Below are positions 14,061 through 24,660 of a stretch of DNA of 64,000 nt, in pieces. Location: the NCBI RefSeq assembly GCF_036014195.1, contig NZ_CP107918.1, forward strand, positions 2,852,001 through 2,916,000. Reading direction: 5' to 3'. The first letter of the stretch is position 1. Every line of letters starts with the position of its first letter. A model generated the notes under the pieces. The model did no database searches, had not been told where the DNA came from, and saw only the letters and a program-made list of their open reading frames with translations. Made by a program: the position numbers and the translations under genes. The DNA comes from Streptomyces sp. NBC_00442 (GTDB taxonomy: Bacteria > Actinomycetota > Actinomycetes > Streptomycetales > Streptomycetaceae).

Positions 14061-15264
14061 ACGTCCCAACGTTAGCGGCCTGCGGCACCGCACCGACCCG
14101 GGCCAGGAGGTCGGCGAGACGGTCGGTGACCGTCTCGGGGTGCTCCAGCATCACCAGGTGGCCGCCGTCCGGCACGATGACCAGCTCGGCGTCGGGGAGC
14201 AGATCCGCGATGGCCTCGCTGTGCGAGCTGGGCGTGACCAGGTCGCGGTCGCCGGCCAGGACCAGGACGGGGACCTCCGCGAAGATCGCGAGGGCCGCCG
14301 TCTTGTCGTGGTCGGAGAAGGCCGGGTAGAACTCCGCGACCACGTCGATCGGGGTGCTCTCGATCATCCGCTCGGCGAACCGGGCGATCGCCGGGTCGAC
14401 GTCCTTCGAGGAGAACGAGTACCGCTTGATCATGCCCGCGAACAGGTCGGCCGTGGCCCGCCGCCCGCGCTCCACCAGCTCGGCCTGCGAGCCCAGCGCC
14501 TTGAGCACGCCGGGCAGTACCCGCCGCACCGCGTTGACACCGGCGACCGGAAGCCCGTAATTGACCTCGCCCAGCCTGCCCGAGGACGTACCGACGAAGG
14601 CGACGCCCACGACGCGGTCGCGGATCAGCTCGGGGTACTGGTCGGCAAGCGCCATGATCGTCATGCCGCCCATGGAGTGGCCGACCAGGACGAGCGGGCC
14701 CTCGGGCGCGGCCGCGTCGATGACGGACTTCAGGTCGCGGCCCAGCTGGTCGATGTCGATGGGCACGCCGTCGCGCTGCGCCTTGCCGCGGTCCGAGCGC
14801 CCGTGGCTGCGCTGGTCCCAGTGCACCGTGCGCAGCACGCCGCGCAGCGCCGCCCGCTGGAAGTGCCAGGAGTCCTGGTTGAGGCAGTAGCCGTGCGAGA
14901 AGACCACGGTGACCGGGGCCGGCACCTTGCGCCCGAACAGCCGGCGCTTGCGCGAGCCGTGGGCGCCCGCCTCCGGCTCCACCTCGTCGCACTCGTAGTG
15001 CAGGACCGTCCCGTCGTCGGCGACCGCCCTGCCCGGTGTGCCGCGCAGTGCCCCGTAGGGCCCGGACGCGTCGAGGGCGAGCCTCGCCTTCCTGCGCATG
15101 CCGCGCCCGACGGTCAGCCGCTCCATGGCCACACCCGCCGCCGCGCCCGCGGCGACCACGCCTATCGCGGCGCCCGCGATCGAGGCCAGACGCCAGGTGC
15201 CCGCCGCCGACTGGACGTCCCGGACCGCGGATACGACGGCGTCCCCCGCACTGGTCTCGCTCAC
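14029..15264 (-). CDS. Membrane-anchored alpha/beta hydrolase
   Basis: 411 residues. An N-terminal membrane helix (about 27-46, ASIAGAAIGVVAAGAAAGVA) anchors a full alpha/beta-hydrolase domain. Oxyanion region SHGYCLNQDSWHFQ, nucleophile elbow GHSMGG (Ser197), acid in AGDRDLVTP (Asp339 or Asp341) and PDGGH (His369) complete the triad. Substrate unknown; esterase or lipase activity is inference. The GTG at 15262-15264 has GGAG seven bases upstream. It lies between alr and tsaE, overlapping tsaE. Confidence 0.88.
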   Translation of the reverse strand: MSETSAGDAVVSAVRDVQSAAGTWRLASIAGAAIGVVAAGAAAGVAMERLTVGRGMRRKARLALDASGPYGALRGTPGRAVADDGTVLHYECDEVEPEAGAHGSRKRRLFGRKVPAPVTVVFSHGYCLNQDSWHFQRAALRGVLRTVHWDQRSHGRSDRGKAQRDGVPIDIDQLGRDLKSVIDAAAPEGPLVLVGHSMGGMTIMALADQYPELIRDRVVGVAFVGTSSGRLGEVNYGLPVAGVNAVRRVLPGVLKALGSQAELVERGRRATADLFAGMIKRYSFSSKDVDPAIARFAERMIESTPIDVVAEFYPAFSDHDKTAALAIFAEVPVLVLAGDRDLVTPSSHSEAIADLLPDAELVIVPDGGHLVMLEHPETVTDRLADLLARVGAVPQAANVGTYGSTAQQPGG

Positions 15265-15295
15265 CGTGCCGCTCCGCTCCTGCTCGTCGCCGCTC

Positions 15296-16477
15296 TTACC
15301 GTTCCCGACCCGTGTCCGTGTCCGTGACTGCGTGCTCGTGCTCGTTGACGTAGACGCGGGGAACCCGCGCACCGATGCGCGTCACGATCTCGTAGGCGAT
15401 GGTGTCCGCCGCCCGCGCCCAGTCCTCGGCCGTCGGCTCCCCCCGGTCGCCCGGCCCGAACAGCACGGCCCGCGCACCCGCCTCGACGGTGTCCCCTTCA
15501 AGGTCGACCACGAACTGGTCCATGGCAATGCGGCCCGCCGCGGTCCGCACCTTTCCACCCACCAGGACCGGGCCCCGCCCCGAGGCGTGCCGCGGAATGC
15601 CGTCGGCGTATCCGAGCGGGACGAGACCGAGGGTGGTCTCGCTCCTGGTGACGTACTGATGCCCGTAACTGACACCGTGACCCGCCGGTACGTGCTTGGA
15701 CAGGGCGACCGACGCCGAGAGCGTCATGACCGGCCGCAGCCCGAGCTCCCGCGCGGTGCCGAGCTCGGGCGCCGGAGAGACGCCGTACAGGGCGATGCCG
15801 GTGCGGACGAGGTCGAAATGGGACTCGGGGAGGGTGAGGGTGGCGGGCGAGTTGGCGATGTGCCGCACCTCGGGGGTGGCGCCCGCCTTCTCCGCGTACG
15901 CCGTCATCTCCTGGAACACCGAGAGCTGGGCCGCGATCGAGGGGTGGCCGGGCTCGTCGGCGCACGCGAAGTGCGACCACAGGCCGGTGACCTCGACCCC
16001 GGGGGCGGCGAGCGCCGCGTGCACCAGTTCCGGCCAGTCGGCGGGCTGGCAGCCGTTGCGGCCGAGCCCGGTGTCGGCCTTGAGCTGAACCCTGGCCGTG
16101 CGTCCGGCGGCGCGGGCCGCGTCGGTGACCTCGCGCAGCGCCCACATCCCGCTCACCGAGACGTCGATGTCCGCCTCGATCGCCTCGCGCCAGGGGTCGC
16201 CCGGCGTCCACAGCCAGCACAGCATCCGGCCCTCGACGCCGGCCGCGCGCAGGGCCAGCGCCTCGTGCGGGGTGGCGGTGCCGATCCAGGTGGCGCCGGC
16301 CTCCCGTGCGGCCCGCGCGCACGGCAGCGCGCCGTGCCCGTAGCCGTCCGCCTTCACCACGGCCATGAGCTGCGCGCCCGGTGAACAGGCGCGCAGCGTC
16401 CGGACGTTGGCACGCAGCGCGCCCAGGTCGATCTCGGCGCGGGCGCGCCCGGCGGGGTATTGAGTCATCGCGGTCAT
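15296..16477 (-). CDS. alr: Alanine racemase
   Basis: PLP-dependent interconversion of L- and D-alanine for peptidoglycan. 393 residues of fold-type III barrel plus C-terminal beta domain. The PLP lysine is Lys42 in AVVKADGYGHG, and the second catalytic base is the tyrosine in GVSYGHQY; IAMDQFVVD and VVLFGP-like segments close the domain. Two in-frame ATGs (16475-16477 and 16466-16468) are possible; the first is reported, the Shine-Dalgarno is unclear. It is followed by the hydrolase and tsaE on the same strand, 31 bases from the hydrolase start. Confidence 0.96.
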   Translation of the reverse strand: MTAMTQYPAGRARAEIDLGALRANVRTLRACSPGAQLMAVVKADGYGHGALPCARAAREAGATWIGTATPHEALALRAAGVEGRMLCWLWTPGDPWREAIEADIDVSVSGMWALREVTDAARAAGRTARVQLKADTGLGRNGCQPADWPELVHAALAAPGVEVTGLWSHFACADEPGHPSIAAQLSVFQEMTAYAEKAGATPEVRHIANSPATLTLPESHFDLVRTGIALYGVSPAPELGTARELGLRPVMTLSASVALSKHVPAGHGVSYGHQYVTRSETTLGLVPLGYADGIPRHASGRGPVLVGGKVRTAAGRIAMDQFVVDLEGDTVEAGARAVLFGPGDRGEPTAEDWARAADTIAYEIVTRIGARVPRVYVNEHEHAVTDTDTGRER

Positions 16478-16545
16478 CGCGCCAAGTCTCTCAGAGCGTA
16501 CGAGGACCGTACGCGGACCCGGATTGTGCCGCGGGACACACCCGC

Positions 16546-17610
16546 TCAGGTGCCCTCGCGGTGCCCCCACACGTAGACGGCGTCTCCGGTGCGCAGGGCG
16601 CCCCAGAGGCTGCGCGCGTCGGCGAGCGTGAGGTTCACACAGCCCTGGCTGCCGACGGTGGTGTAGACGCTGTGGTAGATCGCGTGGAAGGCCTGGCCGC
16701 CGTCGAAGAACTGGGCGTAGGGCATGGACTGGTGGTAGATCGTCGACCAGTGGTTCTTGTGCCGCCAGTAGACCTTGTGCCAGCCGGCCCGGGTGGGGAG
16801 CGAGGCCCGCCCGCTGCGGATCGGCACCGGACCGTACGTCACCTTCGTTCCGGTCTGCACCCACATCAGCTGCCGCGCGAGGTCGACGCAGGCCACCCGC
16901 GTCTTCTTGACGGGGCACTTGTGCGCGGCGTTGGGGTTCTTGCGGGCGGACAGGAACTGCATCCGCGACCAGGTGACCGGTCCTGCGAAGCCGATGGTCG
17001 GTGAGATGCCCTGCGCCTGCTGGAACTTGCGGATCGCCGCACAGTCGGCGGGTGACTGCCGTCCGTCCGCCCTGAGCCCGAGCCACTTCTCGACCTGGCG
17101 CTGGTGCGGCCCTGTCTTGGCGGTGCAGCTGCCCGGCTTGGCGGCGACCTCGCTGAGCGGTACGTACTCGACGAGCCGGTACGTGCCGGCGGGAGCCTCG
17201 GCGGGCTCGGCCCGGTCCTCGTCGGCGCCGGGCTGGTACACGAGCGGCGGCAGCACCTGGTCCGGCGTGTCGAGCGGCCCCGCCTCCCCGCCGACCGGCA
17301 CCCCGGGCACGAGCGCCTCGCTGGCGCCGGGCGCGGCGTTGCCCGGGGCGGGCGGGGCGGGGGGTGCGGGGGTGACGGGCCTGAGGCTCGGCGGGGGCGG
17401 GTCACCCGGCCCGGGGGCGTCGCCCGTTCCGGGGGCGGTTGTTCGGGGTGTGGTGGGGCCCGTTCCGGGTGTGGTGGCGCCCGGGGCGGTGGGGCCCGTT
17501 CCGGGGGTGGTGGGGCCGGGGGCGGCGGCGCCCAGCGTGAGCGCGGCCGCGAGTACGAGACCGCAGGTGCCCCATTTATAGCGTTTACTAGGTGTTCGTC
17601 CATGGCTCAT
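16546..17610 (-). CDS. Secreted L,D-transpeptidase with peptidoglycan-binding domain
   Basis: 354 residues. A signal peptide (WGTCGLVLAAALTLGAAAPG) leads into a Pro/Thr/Gly-rich wall-spanning linker (PGTGPTTPRTTAPGTG type repeats). A central peptidoglycan-binding-like region contains VEKWLGLRADGRQSPADCAAI and RKFQQAQG. The C-terminal YkuD domain has HAIYHSVYTTVGSQGCVNL with nucleophile Cys324. It would form 3-3 crosslinks or attach ligands to the wall. The ATG at 17608-17610 is chosen because the signal peptide then begins with a short basic head. It is 68 bases upstream of alr, and a family A repeat array follows its 5' side. Confidence 0.9.
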   Translation of the reverse strand: MSHGRTPSKRYKWGTCGLVLAAALTLGAAAPGPTTPGTGPTAPGATTPGTGPTTPRTTAPGTGDAPGPGDPPPPSLRPVTPAPPAPPAPGNAAPGASEALVPGVPVGGEAGPLDTPDQVLPPLVYQPGADEDRAEPAEAPAGTYRLVEYVPLSEVAAKPGSCTAKTGPHQRQVEKWLGLRADGRQSPADCAAIRKFQQAQGISPTIGFAGPVTWSRMQFLSARKNPNAAHKCPVKKTRVACVDLARQLMWVQTGTKVTYGPVPIRSGRASLPTRAGWHKVYWRHKNHWSTIYHQSMPYAQFFDGGQAFHAIYHSVYTTVGSQGCVNLTLADARSLWGALRTGDAVYVWGHREGT

Positions 17611-18454
17611 GCCCCCAGCGAACCCCCCACCCCCGGCGTGTCGCGGAAGCCGCGCGGCAGGTGTCACCCCGGGGGTGTGTTCGCCTTGGCCGGGCGGGGC
17701 GGGCGGGCGGGCTGTTCCCCGCGCCCCTAACCCCGCTTTCGTCTGCGGACCGTGCCCGCGCCCCGCGCAGTTCCCCGCGCCCCTAAAACCCCGTTTTCGC
17801 CTGCGGGCCGTGCGTAGTTGCTCGCGCAGTTCCCCGCGCCCCTTGAACGGCGGGTTTTCGGGTGCGGACCGTGCCCGCGCCCCGCGCAGTTCCCCGCGCC
17901 CCTGAAACCCGCCTTCGGCTGCGGGCCGTGCCCGCTTCTCGCGCAGTTCCCCGCACCCCTTGAACGGCGGGTTTTCGGGTGCGGACCGTGCCCGCGTCCC
18001 GCGCAGTTCCCCGCGCCCCTGAAACCCGCCTTCGGCTGCGGGCCGTGCCCGCTTATCGCGCAGTTCCCCGCGCCCCTGTAGGGCACCCGGCGCCGACGGC
18101 TCGCGCCCACCGCGGCGGAGCCGCGCGATGTCACAGCCCCGCGCCCCTAGCTACTCGGTGCCGGCCCGCATGGACACCCTCAGCCCGTCATGGGGGTCCC
18201 CCCTGGCCCTTAAGGCCTTGGGGGAGATTGAGGACGAGCGCCCTTCAGGCGCGAACGGGGGTCTGGGGGCGGAGCCCCCAGGGAGCCGCACCCCTCAAGT
18301 AGCCGCACGGGCGGGAGGGTGGGTGGGAAAACGCGTCGGGGGCTGGGGCGGAGCCACAGGGAGGGGGGTCGTCCCAACCCCGCCGCACGGGCTGGGCCGG
18401 GCTCCGGCGGAGCCAGGGGATTGGGGGTGGAAGGAATCGGGGAGAGTGGGCGGC
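17611..18454. repeat. Intergenic repeat region: seven family A units then one family B unit
   Basis: An 844-base gap without a convincing gene. Family A units (GCGCAGTTCCCCGCGCCCCT) start at about 17712 (partial) and at 17765, 17824, 17884, 17941, 18001 and 18058, spaced 57-60 bases. Two kinds of spacer alternate (TTGAACGGCGGGTTTTCGGG and TGAAACCCGCCTTCGG), so the larger period is about 117-119 bases. Family B follows from about 18170, with the core GGGGGAGATTGAGGACGAGC and GGTCTGGGGGCGGAGCCCCC, and runs nearly to the next gene. Confidence 0.88.
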
Positions 18455-19879
18455 ATGCGTACCGCCTACCGCGTTGAAACCGTCCGCGCCGCCGAGGCCG
18501 ACCTCATGCCCCACCTCCCCCACGGCACCCTCATGCAACGAGCCGCCGCCGGCCTCGCTGCAGCCTGCGCCGACATCCTCGGCCGGGTGTACGCCGCAAG
18601 GATCGTGCTGCTCGTAGGCAGCGGGGACAACGGCGGCGACACGCTGTACGCGGGGTCCCGCCTGGCCCGCCGGGGCGCCGCCGTCCACGCCGTACTGCTC
18701 AGCCCCGACCGCACCCACCCCGAAGGCCTCGCCGCGCTGAAGCGGGCCGGCGGCCGGGTCGCCGACGACCCCTTCGAGGTGCTGGCCGCCGCCGACCTCG
18801 TACTCGACGGCATCACCGGCATCGGAGGCCACGGCGGGCTGCGCCCCGACGCGGTCCCCGTAGCCCGCGCCGCCCGCGGCTCGGGCGCGGTGGTCGTCGC
18901 CGTCGACCTGCCGAGCGGCGTGGACGCGGACACCGGCGAGGTGGCGGGCGAGGCGCTGCGGGCCGACGCGACGGTCACGTTCGGGACGTACAAGCCGGGC
19001 CTGCTCATCGACCCCGCGCGGGAGTACGCGGGCGCGGTGCGGCTGATCCCCATCGGGCTCGACCTGCCGTCCGTACCGGAGGTCGAAGCCCTCCAGCACG
19101 CCGACGTGGCGGACCTGTTGCCCACCCCGGCCGGGGAGAGCGACAAGTACCGCAGGGGTGTCGTCGGGGTCGTCGCCGGCTCGGCCCGCTATCCGGGCGC
19201 GGCGGTCCTCGCGGTCGCCGGCGCGCTGCGGGGCGGCGCGGGCGCGGTGCGGTACGTCGGGCCGGGCGGGGACGCGGTGCTCGCCCGCTTCCCCGAGACC
19301 CTGGTCTCGGACGGCCCGCCCGCCAAGGCCGGGCGGGTCCAGGCGTGGGTGGTGGGCCCGGGGCTCGGCGACGGGCCCGGCGTGGACGACGTGCTCGCGT
19401 CGGACGTCCCGGTCCTGGTGGACGCGGACGGGCTGCGCGGGCTCGACCCCCGTACGGTACGGGCCCGCTCGGCGGACACCCTGCTCACTCCGCACGCGGG
19501 TGAGGCGGCGGCGCTGCTCGGGGTGGCCCGCGAGCGGGTCGAGGCGGAACGGCTCGCCTCGGTACGGGAACTGGCGGAGCGGTTCGGGGCGACGGTGCTC
19601 CTGAAGGGCTCGACCACGCTGGTCGCGGGGCCGGACGGGCCGGTACGGGCCAACGCGACCGGGACGCCCTGGCTAGCCACGGCCGGCAGCGGCGACGTGC
19701 TGTCCGGGCTCGCGGGGTCGCTGCTCGCGGCGGGGCTCGGTGCGCGGGACGCGGCGTCGGCGGCGGCCTACTTGCACGGGCTCGCCGGACGGCGGGCAGC
19801 CCAGGGTGCGCCGACGACGGCATACGCGGTGGCCGAGGCGCTGCCGGCGACCTGGCGCGACATCACCCACCCCGCCTGA
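18455..19879 (+). CDS. nnr: Bifunctional NAD(P)HX epimerase / dehydratase
   Basis: 474-residue two-domain repair enzyme for hydrated NADH and NADPH. The N-terminal epimerase (YjeF_N) half has VGSGDNGGDTLYAGSRL, DGITGIGG and VDLPSGVDADTG. The C-terminal ADP/ATP-dependent dehydratase half (ribokinase-like) has [43 protein letters not shown] and ATAGSGDVLSGLAG. The ATG at 18455 follows GGGGAGAG. It is flanked on both sides by composite repeats and is the only plus-strand gene here. Confidence 0.94.
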   Translation: MRTAYRVETVRAAEADLMPHLPHGTLMQRAAAGLAAACADILGRVYAARIVLLVGSGDNGGDTLYAGSRLARRGAAVHAVLLSPDRTHPEGLAALKRAGGRVADDPFEVLAAADLVLDGITGIGGHGGLRPDAVPVARAARGSGAVVVAVDLPSGVDADTGEVAGEALRADATVTFGTYKPGLLIDPAREYAGAVRLIPIGLDLPSVPEVEALQHADVADLLPTPAGESDKYRRGVVGVVAGSARYPGAAVLAVAGALRGGAGAVRYVGPGGDAVLARFPETLVSDGPPAKAGRVQAWVVGPGLGDGPGVDDVLASDVPVLVDADGLRGLDPRTVRARSADTLLTPHAGEAAALLGVARERVEAERLASVRELAERFGATVLLKGSTTLVAGPDGPVRANATGTPWLATAGSGDVLSGLAGSLLAAGLGARDAASAAAYLHGLAGRRAAQGAPTTAYAVAEALPATWRDITHPA

Positions 19880-20258
19880 CCCGGGGCTCCGCCCCAGACC
19901 CCGTTCGCGCGTTTTCCCGCCCCCCGCCCGTGCGGCAACTCTGAAGGCGCGGCCCCCCTGGGGCTCCGCCCCAGACCCCGTTCGCGCCTTAAGGGCGCTC
20001 GTCCTCAATCTCCCCCAAGGCCTTAAGGGCCAGGGGGGACCCCCATGACGGGCTGAGGATGCCTCCACTGAGCCCCGTAAGGGACGCGAGGAACTGCGCG
20101 AGCAACCGTCCACGGTCCGCACACGACAACGGGGTTAGGGGCGCGAGGAACTGCGCGAGAAGCGGGCACGGTCCGCACACGACAACGGGGTTAGGGGCGC
20201 GGGGAACTGCGCGAGCAACCCAGCACGGCCCGCACCCAAAACCCCCCGGAGGGAATCG
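19880..20258. repeat. Composite intergenic repeat: family B and three family A units
   Basis: A 379-base gap without a gene. Family B begins immediately after the preceding stop (CGGGGCTCCGCCCCAGACCC), includes a second half copy near 19960, and its TCGTCCTCAATCTCCCCC core is near 20003. Family A units follow at about 20080, 20137 and 20193. The layout mirrors the cluster at 3906-4168. Confidence 0.85.
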
Positions 20259-20627
20259 TCACCCCTCCGCAATCACCACCGCGGACGCGACCCCCGCATC
20301 ATGGCTCAGCGAAACGTGCCAATGCCGAACCCCCAGCTCCCCCGCCCGAGCCGCGACGGTGCCCCGGACGCGGAGCCGTGGCTGCCCGCTCCCCTCCACG
20401 TACACCTCCGCGTCCGTCCACAGCAGCCCCGCCGGCGCACCCAGCGCCTTCGCGAGGGCCTCCTTCGCCGCGAAGCGGGCGGCCAGCGAGGCGACGCCAC
20501 GCCGCTCGCCGCTCGGCAGCGTCAACTCGCTCTCCACGAAAAGCCGTTGGAGCATCGCGGGGGTCCGTTCGATGGACGCCCCGAACCGCTCGATCTCGGC
20601 CACGTCGATGCCGACCCCGATGATCAC
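20259..20627 (-). CDS. acpS: Holo-[acyl-carrier-protein] synthase
   Basis: 122-residue 4'-phosphopantetheinyl transferase that loads CoA's phosphopantetheine onto [17 protein letters not shown] places the metal-binding aspartate at residue 8, and [13 protein letters not shown] contains the catalytic glutamate and lysine; [15 protein letters not shown] ends the fold. Homotrimer in known members. Start GTG at 20625-20627. It sits 103 bases downstream of glmS on the same strand. Confidence 0.95.
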   Translation of the reverse strand: MIIGVGIDVAEIERFGASIERTPAMLQRLFVESELTLPSGERRGVASLAARFAAKEALAKALGAPAGLLWTDAEVYVEGSGQPRLRVRGTVAARAGELGVRHWHVSLSHDAGVASAVVIAEG

Positions 20628-20710
20628 TCGACCCCTCCCTCACTCACGCACCGCTCCACCCTCGCCCACCCACTCATCCACTCGCTCGCCCACTCGCCCC
20701 CCCGACCGCC

Positions 20711-20740
20711 TCACTCCACCTCACTCCACCTCACTCCACC
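20711..20740. repeat. 10-bp tandem repeat, three copies, spanning the glmS stop
   Basis: TCACTCCACC at 20711, 20721 and 20731; the last copy contains the glmS stop codon. The remaining 20628-20710 spacer is CACTC/CACCC-rich low complexity. Confidence 0.8.
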
Positions 20741-22578
20741 GTCACAGACTTGGCCAAGTTTCGCGGCTGGTCCACCTCGTTGCCCCGGGCCGTCGCCAGC
20801 TCGCAGGCGAAGACCTGGAGCGGCACCGTCGCCACCAGGGGCTGGAGCAGGGTGGGTGTGGCCGGGATGCGGATGAGGTGGTCGGCGTACGGGACGACCG
20901 CTTCGTCGCCCTCCTCCGCGATCACGATGGTCCGCGCCCCGCGCGCCCGGATCTCCTGGATGTTCGAGACGATCTTGTCGTGCAGGACCGACCGGCCGCG
21001 GGGCGAAGGGACGACCACGACCACCGGCAGGTCCTGCTCGATCAGCGCGATCGGACCGTGCTTCAGCTCGCCCGCCGCGAACCCCTCCGCGTGCATGTAC
21101 GCGAGCTCCTTGAGCTTGAGCGCGCCTTCGAGGGCGACGGGGTAGCCCACGTGCCGGCCGAGGAAGAGCACCGTGTCCTTGTCGGCGAGCGAGCGCGCCA
21201 ACTCCCGTACCGGCTCCATGGTTTCGAGGACGCGGTCGACCTCGGTGGCGATCTCGGCGAGGTCGCGCACGACGTCCCCGATCTCGTCGCCCCACTTGGT
21301 GCCGCGCACCTGGCCCAGGTACAGGGCGACGAGGTAGCAGGCCACCAGCTGGGTGAGGAACGCCTTCGTGGAGGCGACGGCGACTTCGGGGCCGGCGTGC
21401 GTGTAGAGGACCGCGTCGGACTCGCGCGGGATCGTCGAGCCGTTGGTGTTGCAGATCGCCAGCACCTTCGCCCCCTGCTCACGGGCGTGCCGCAGCGCCA
21501 TCAGGGTGTCCATGGTCTCGCCGGACTGCGAGATGGCGATGACCAGGGTGTGCTGGTCGAGGATCGGGTCCCGGTAGCGGAACTCGCTGGCCAGCTCCGT
21601 CTCGCACGGGATCCGCGTCCAGTGCTCGATGGCCAGCTTCGCGATCATGCCCGCGTGGTACGCCGTGCCGCATGCCACGACGACGACCTTGTCGATCTCG
21701 CGCAGCACCTTGTGCGGGATGCGCAGTTCGTCCAGGGTCAGCGAGCCCGCCCCGTCGATCCGGCCGAGCAGCGTGTCGGCGACGGCCTTGGGCTGCTCGG
21801 CGATCTCCTTGAGCATGAAGTAGTCGTAACCGCCCTTCTCGGCGGCGGAGGCGTCCCAGTCGACGTGGTACGAGCGGGTCTCGGCCGGCGCCCCGTCGAA
21901 GTCGGTGACGGTGACGCCGTCGCGGCGCAGCTCGACGACCTGGTCCTGGCCCAGTTCGATCGCGGAGCGGGTGTGCGCGATGAACGCGGCGACGTCGGAG
22001 GCGAGGAAGGCCTCGCCCTCGCCGACGCCCACCACGAGCGGCGAGTTGCGCCGCGCGCCCACCACGACGTCCGGCTCGTCGGCGTGCACCGCGACCAGCG
22101 TGAACGCGCCCTCGAGGCGTCCGCACACCTGACGCATGGCCTCCGCCAGGTCCTGGCAGGAGGAGTAGCTCTCGGCCAGGAGGTGCGCGACGGTCTCGGT
22201 GTCCGTCTCGGACTCCAGCCGGTGCCCGCGTTCGGCGAGCTCGGCCCGCAGCACGGCGAAGTTCTCGATGATCCCGTTGTGCACGACGGCGACGCGCCCG
22301 GCGTTGTCCAGGTGCGGATGCGCGTTGACGTCCGTCGGCCCGCCGTGCGTGGCCCACCGGGTGTGCCCGATGCCGGTGGCCCCGGCGGGCAGCGGCGCTT
22401 CCAGGAGCGCCTTCTCCAGATTGATCAGCTTGCCGGCCTTCTTCGCCCCGGCAAGACCGCCGTCGGCGAGCACCGCGACGCCCGCCGAGTCGTAGCCGCG
22501 GTACTCGAGCCGCTTCAGCCCCGCGAGCACGACGTCCAGCGCCGACTGCCCGCCCACATAACCCACGATTCCGCACAT
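20731..22578 (-). CDS. glmS: Glutamine-fructose-6-phosphate aminotransferase
   Basis: Makes glucosamine-6-phosphate from fructose-6-phosphate and glutamine, the first step of UDP-GlcNAc synthesis. 615 residues. The N-terminal glutaminase has nucleophile Cys2 (MCGIVGYVG), RWATHGGP and HNGIIEN. Two SIS isomerase domains follow, with [13 protein letters not shown] and [10 protein letters not shown], then the C-terminal [19 protein letters not shown]. Start ATG at 22576-22578. It shares a divergent 133-base region with coaA. No glmS ribozyme-like leader is evident. Confidence 0.98.
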   Translation of the reverse strand: MCGIVGYVGGQSALDVVLAGLKRLEYRGYDSAGVAVLADGGLAGAKKAGKLINLEKALLEAPLPAGATGIGHTRWATHGGPTDVNAHPHLDNAGRVAVVHNGIIENFAVLRAELAERGHRLESETDTETVAHLLAESYSSCQDLAEAMRQVCGRLEGAFTLVAVHADEPDVVVGARRNSPLVVGVGEGEAFLASDVAAFIAHTRSAIELGQDQVVELRRDGVTVTDFDGAPAETRSYHVDWDASAAEKGGYDYFMLKEIAEQPKAVADTLLGRIDGAGSLTLDELRIPHKVLREIDKVVVVACGTAYHAGMIAKLAIEHWTRIPCETELASEFRYRDPILDQHTLVIAISQSGETMDTLMALRHAREQGAKVLAICNTNGSTIPRESDAVLYTHAGPEVAVASTKAFLTQLVACYLVALYLGQVRGTKWGDEIGDVVRDLAEIATEVDRVLETMEPVRELARSLADKDTVLFLGRHVGYPVALEGALKLKELAYMHAEGFAAGELKHGPIALIEQDLPVVVVVPSPRGRSVLHDKIVSNIQEIRARGARTIVIAEEGDEAVVPYADHLIRIPATPTLLQPLVATVPLQVFACELATARGNEVDQPRNLAKSVTVE

Positions 22579-22711
22579 GGCGGCAGCCTACGACCGGCGC
22601 CCCCCATTTCCGTCTCACCCGCGCGTGCGACCCTTCGTCCGCATTTCGCGGCTTACGGCAAGTGACCCACCCCACCCCCCACGCACGTCATACAGCCGCA
22701 ACAATGGAGTC

Positions 22712-23701
22712 GTGATCACTTCGCCGCCACGGAGCGCCCACCGCAAGCCGGAGGCGACTCCCTATGTGGACCTGACACGCGCAGAGTGGAGCGCGCTGCG
22801 TGACAAGACGCCGCTGCCGCTGACCGCCGACGAGGTCGAGCGCCTGCGCGGACTCGGCGACGTCATCGACCTCGATGAAGTGCGCGACATCTATCTGCCG
22901 CTGTCCCGGCTGCTCAACCTGTACGTGGAGGCGACCGCTCATCTGCGCGGCACCCTCAACACGTTCCTGGGCGACGCGGGCAACGGGCACGGCACCCAGC
23001 ACGGCACCCCGTTCGTCATAGGGGTCGCCGGGTCGGTGGCCGTGGGCAAGTCGACGGTGGCCCGACTGCTCCAGGCGCTGCTCGCCCGCTGGCCCGAGCA
23101 CCCGAGGGTCGAGCTGGTCACCACCGACGGCTTCCTGTATCCGATGGCGGAGCTGGAGCGGCGCGGCCTGATGTCGCGCAAGGGGTTCCCCGAGTCGTAC
23201 GACCGCCGGGCGCTGACCCGGTTCGTCGCGGACATCAAGGCGGGCAAGGACGAGGTCACCGCGCCCGTCTACTCGCACCTGATCTACGACATCGTGCCGG
23301 ACGAGCGGCTCGTGGTGCGCCGCCCGGACATCCTGATCGTGGAGGGCCTCAACGTCCTTCAGCCCGCCCTGCCCGGCCAGGACGGCCGCACCCGGGTGGG
23401 CCTCGCGGACTACTTCGACTTCAGTGTGTACGTCGACGCCCGTACCGAGGACATCGAGACCTGGTACCTCAACCGGTTCCGCAAGCTGCGCGAGACGGCC
23501 TTCCAGAACCCGTTCTCGTACTTCCGCAAGTACACCCAGGTCTCCGAGGAGGAGGCCCTGGACTACGCCCGTACGACCTGGCGGACCATCAACCGGCCCA
23601 ACCTGGTGGAGAACGTGGCGCCCACGCGCGGCCGCGCCACCCTCGTCGTGCGCAAGGGACCCGACCACAAGATCCAGAAGATCTCCCTGCGCAAGCTCTG
23701 A
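22712..23701 (+). CDS. coaA: Type I pantothenate kinase
   Basis: ATP-dependent phosphorylation of pantothenate, the committed step in CoA synthesis. 329 residues with P-loop [17 protein letters not shown] (about 104-120), [18 protein letters not shown], and [11 protein letters not shown] typical of bacterial CoaA. The GTG at 22712-22714 gives the family N-terminus [11 protein letters not shown]; its Shine-Dalgarno is very short-spaced (GGAG). It is divergent from glmS and 23 bases upstream of the DUF389 gene on the same strand. Confidence 0.96.
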   Translation: MITSPPRSAHRKPEATPYVDLTRAEWSALRDKTPLPLTADEVERLRGLGDVIDLDEVRDIYLPLSRLLNLYVEATAHLRGTLNTFLGDAGNGHGTQHGTPFVIGVAGSVAVGKSTVARLLQALLARWPEHPRVELVTTDGFLYPMAELERRGLMSRKGFPESYDRRALTRFVADIKAGKDEVTAPVYSHLIYDIVPDERLVVRRPDILIVEGLNVLQPALPGQDGRTRVGLADYFDFSVYVDARTEDIETWYLNRFRKLRETAFQNPFSYFRKYTQVSEEEALDYARTTWRTINRPNLVENVAPTRGRATLVVRKGPDHKIQKISLRKL

Positions 23702-23724
23702 CGCTCCGACCCCCACGAGGAACC

Positions 23725-24660
23725 GTGCTGCACCTGCGTCTGATCGTGCCCGCCGACCGCACCGACGAGGTGGTCCGCACCGTGGAGTCGACGGTGGGCA
23801 CCGCCCACCTCGTGGTGCTGCCGGGCGCGGCCCGCAACCCGGTGGGCGACCTCGTGCTGTGCGACGTGGCCCGCGAGGCCGGTGACACGCTCATCTCCGC
23901 CCTGCGGGCGATGGGTCTCGACCGCGACGGCTCGATCGCCGTCGATCACATCGATCTCTCGCTCTCACGGCGCGCCGACAAGGCCGAGGCGGATGCCCCG
24001 GGCGAGGGCGCCGACGCGGTCCTGTGGGAGTCGCTGACCGACGCCACGCACGAGGAGTCGACGCTGTCGGTGACCTACGTGGCGTTCCTCGCCCTCGCGA
24101 CGATGCTCGCGGCGTGCGGTGTGATGCTCGACAACGCGATCCTGATCGTGGGCGCCATGGCGGTGGGCCCCGAGTTCGGGCCGCTCGCCGGAATCTGCAC
24201 CGCCCTGGTGCGGGGCGCCCCGCGCCTCGCGTGGCGCTCCCTGGTCGCGCTGGTGGTGGGCTTCGCCGCCGCCATGCTCCTGACCGCCGGGTTCGGGTGG
24301 CTGATGGAGCTGCTCGGCCTCTTCGACCAGTCGATGATCGAGGCGCCCCGGCCCAACACCGCGTTCATCTTCCAGCCCGACTGGATGTCGTTCGTGGTGG
24401 CGTTCCTGGCGGGTGTCGCGGGAACGCTCTCTCTCACCTCGGCGAAGTCCGGTGCGCTGATCGGCGTGGCGATCTCGGTGACCACGGTCCCGGCCGCGGC
24501 CAATGCCGCGATGGCGTTCAGCTACGAGGACTACGGCCAGGCCTGGGGCTCCAGCTGGCAACTGCTCGCCAACCTGGGCGGCATCGTCCTGTCCGGGACG
24601 TTCACGCTGCTCGCCCAGAAAGCCCTCTGGGCGAGACAGCGCAAGCGTCGACCGGCCTAA
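23725..24660 (+). CDS. DUF389 membrane protein
   Basis: 311 residues. An N-terminal cytoplasmic domain of about 90 residues precedes roughly five membrane helices, starting [20 protein letters not shown]. The conserved DUF389 motif [17 protein letters not shown] follows, then [36 protein letters not shown] and the last helix [15 protein letters not shown]. Function of the family is unknown. The GTG at 23725 has GAGGA upstream and is 23 bases after coaA, so they are likely co-transcribed. Its stop overlaps the convergent glmM stop by three to four bases. Confidence 0.9.
   Translation: MLHLRLIVPADRTDEVVRTVESTVGTAHLVVLPGAARNPVGDLVLCDVAREAGDTLISALRAMGLDRDGSIAVDHIDLSLSRRADKAEADAPGEGADAVLWESLTDATHEESTLSVTYVAFLALATMLAACGVMLDNAILIVGAMAVGPEFGPLAGICTALVRGAPRLAWRSLVALVVGFAAAMLLTAGFGWLMELLGLFDQSMIEAPRPNTAFIFQPDWMSFVVAFLAGVAGTLSLTSAKSGALIGVAISVTTVPAAANAAMAFSYEDYGQAWGSSWQLLANLGGIVLSGTFTLLAQKALWARQRKRRPA

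Noticed and set aside
17712..18081. Regularly spaced repeats considered as a CRISPR array
   Set aside because: Units are 57-60 bases with no unique spacers; the intervening sequence also repeats, and no cas gene is present.
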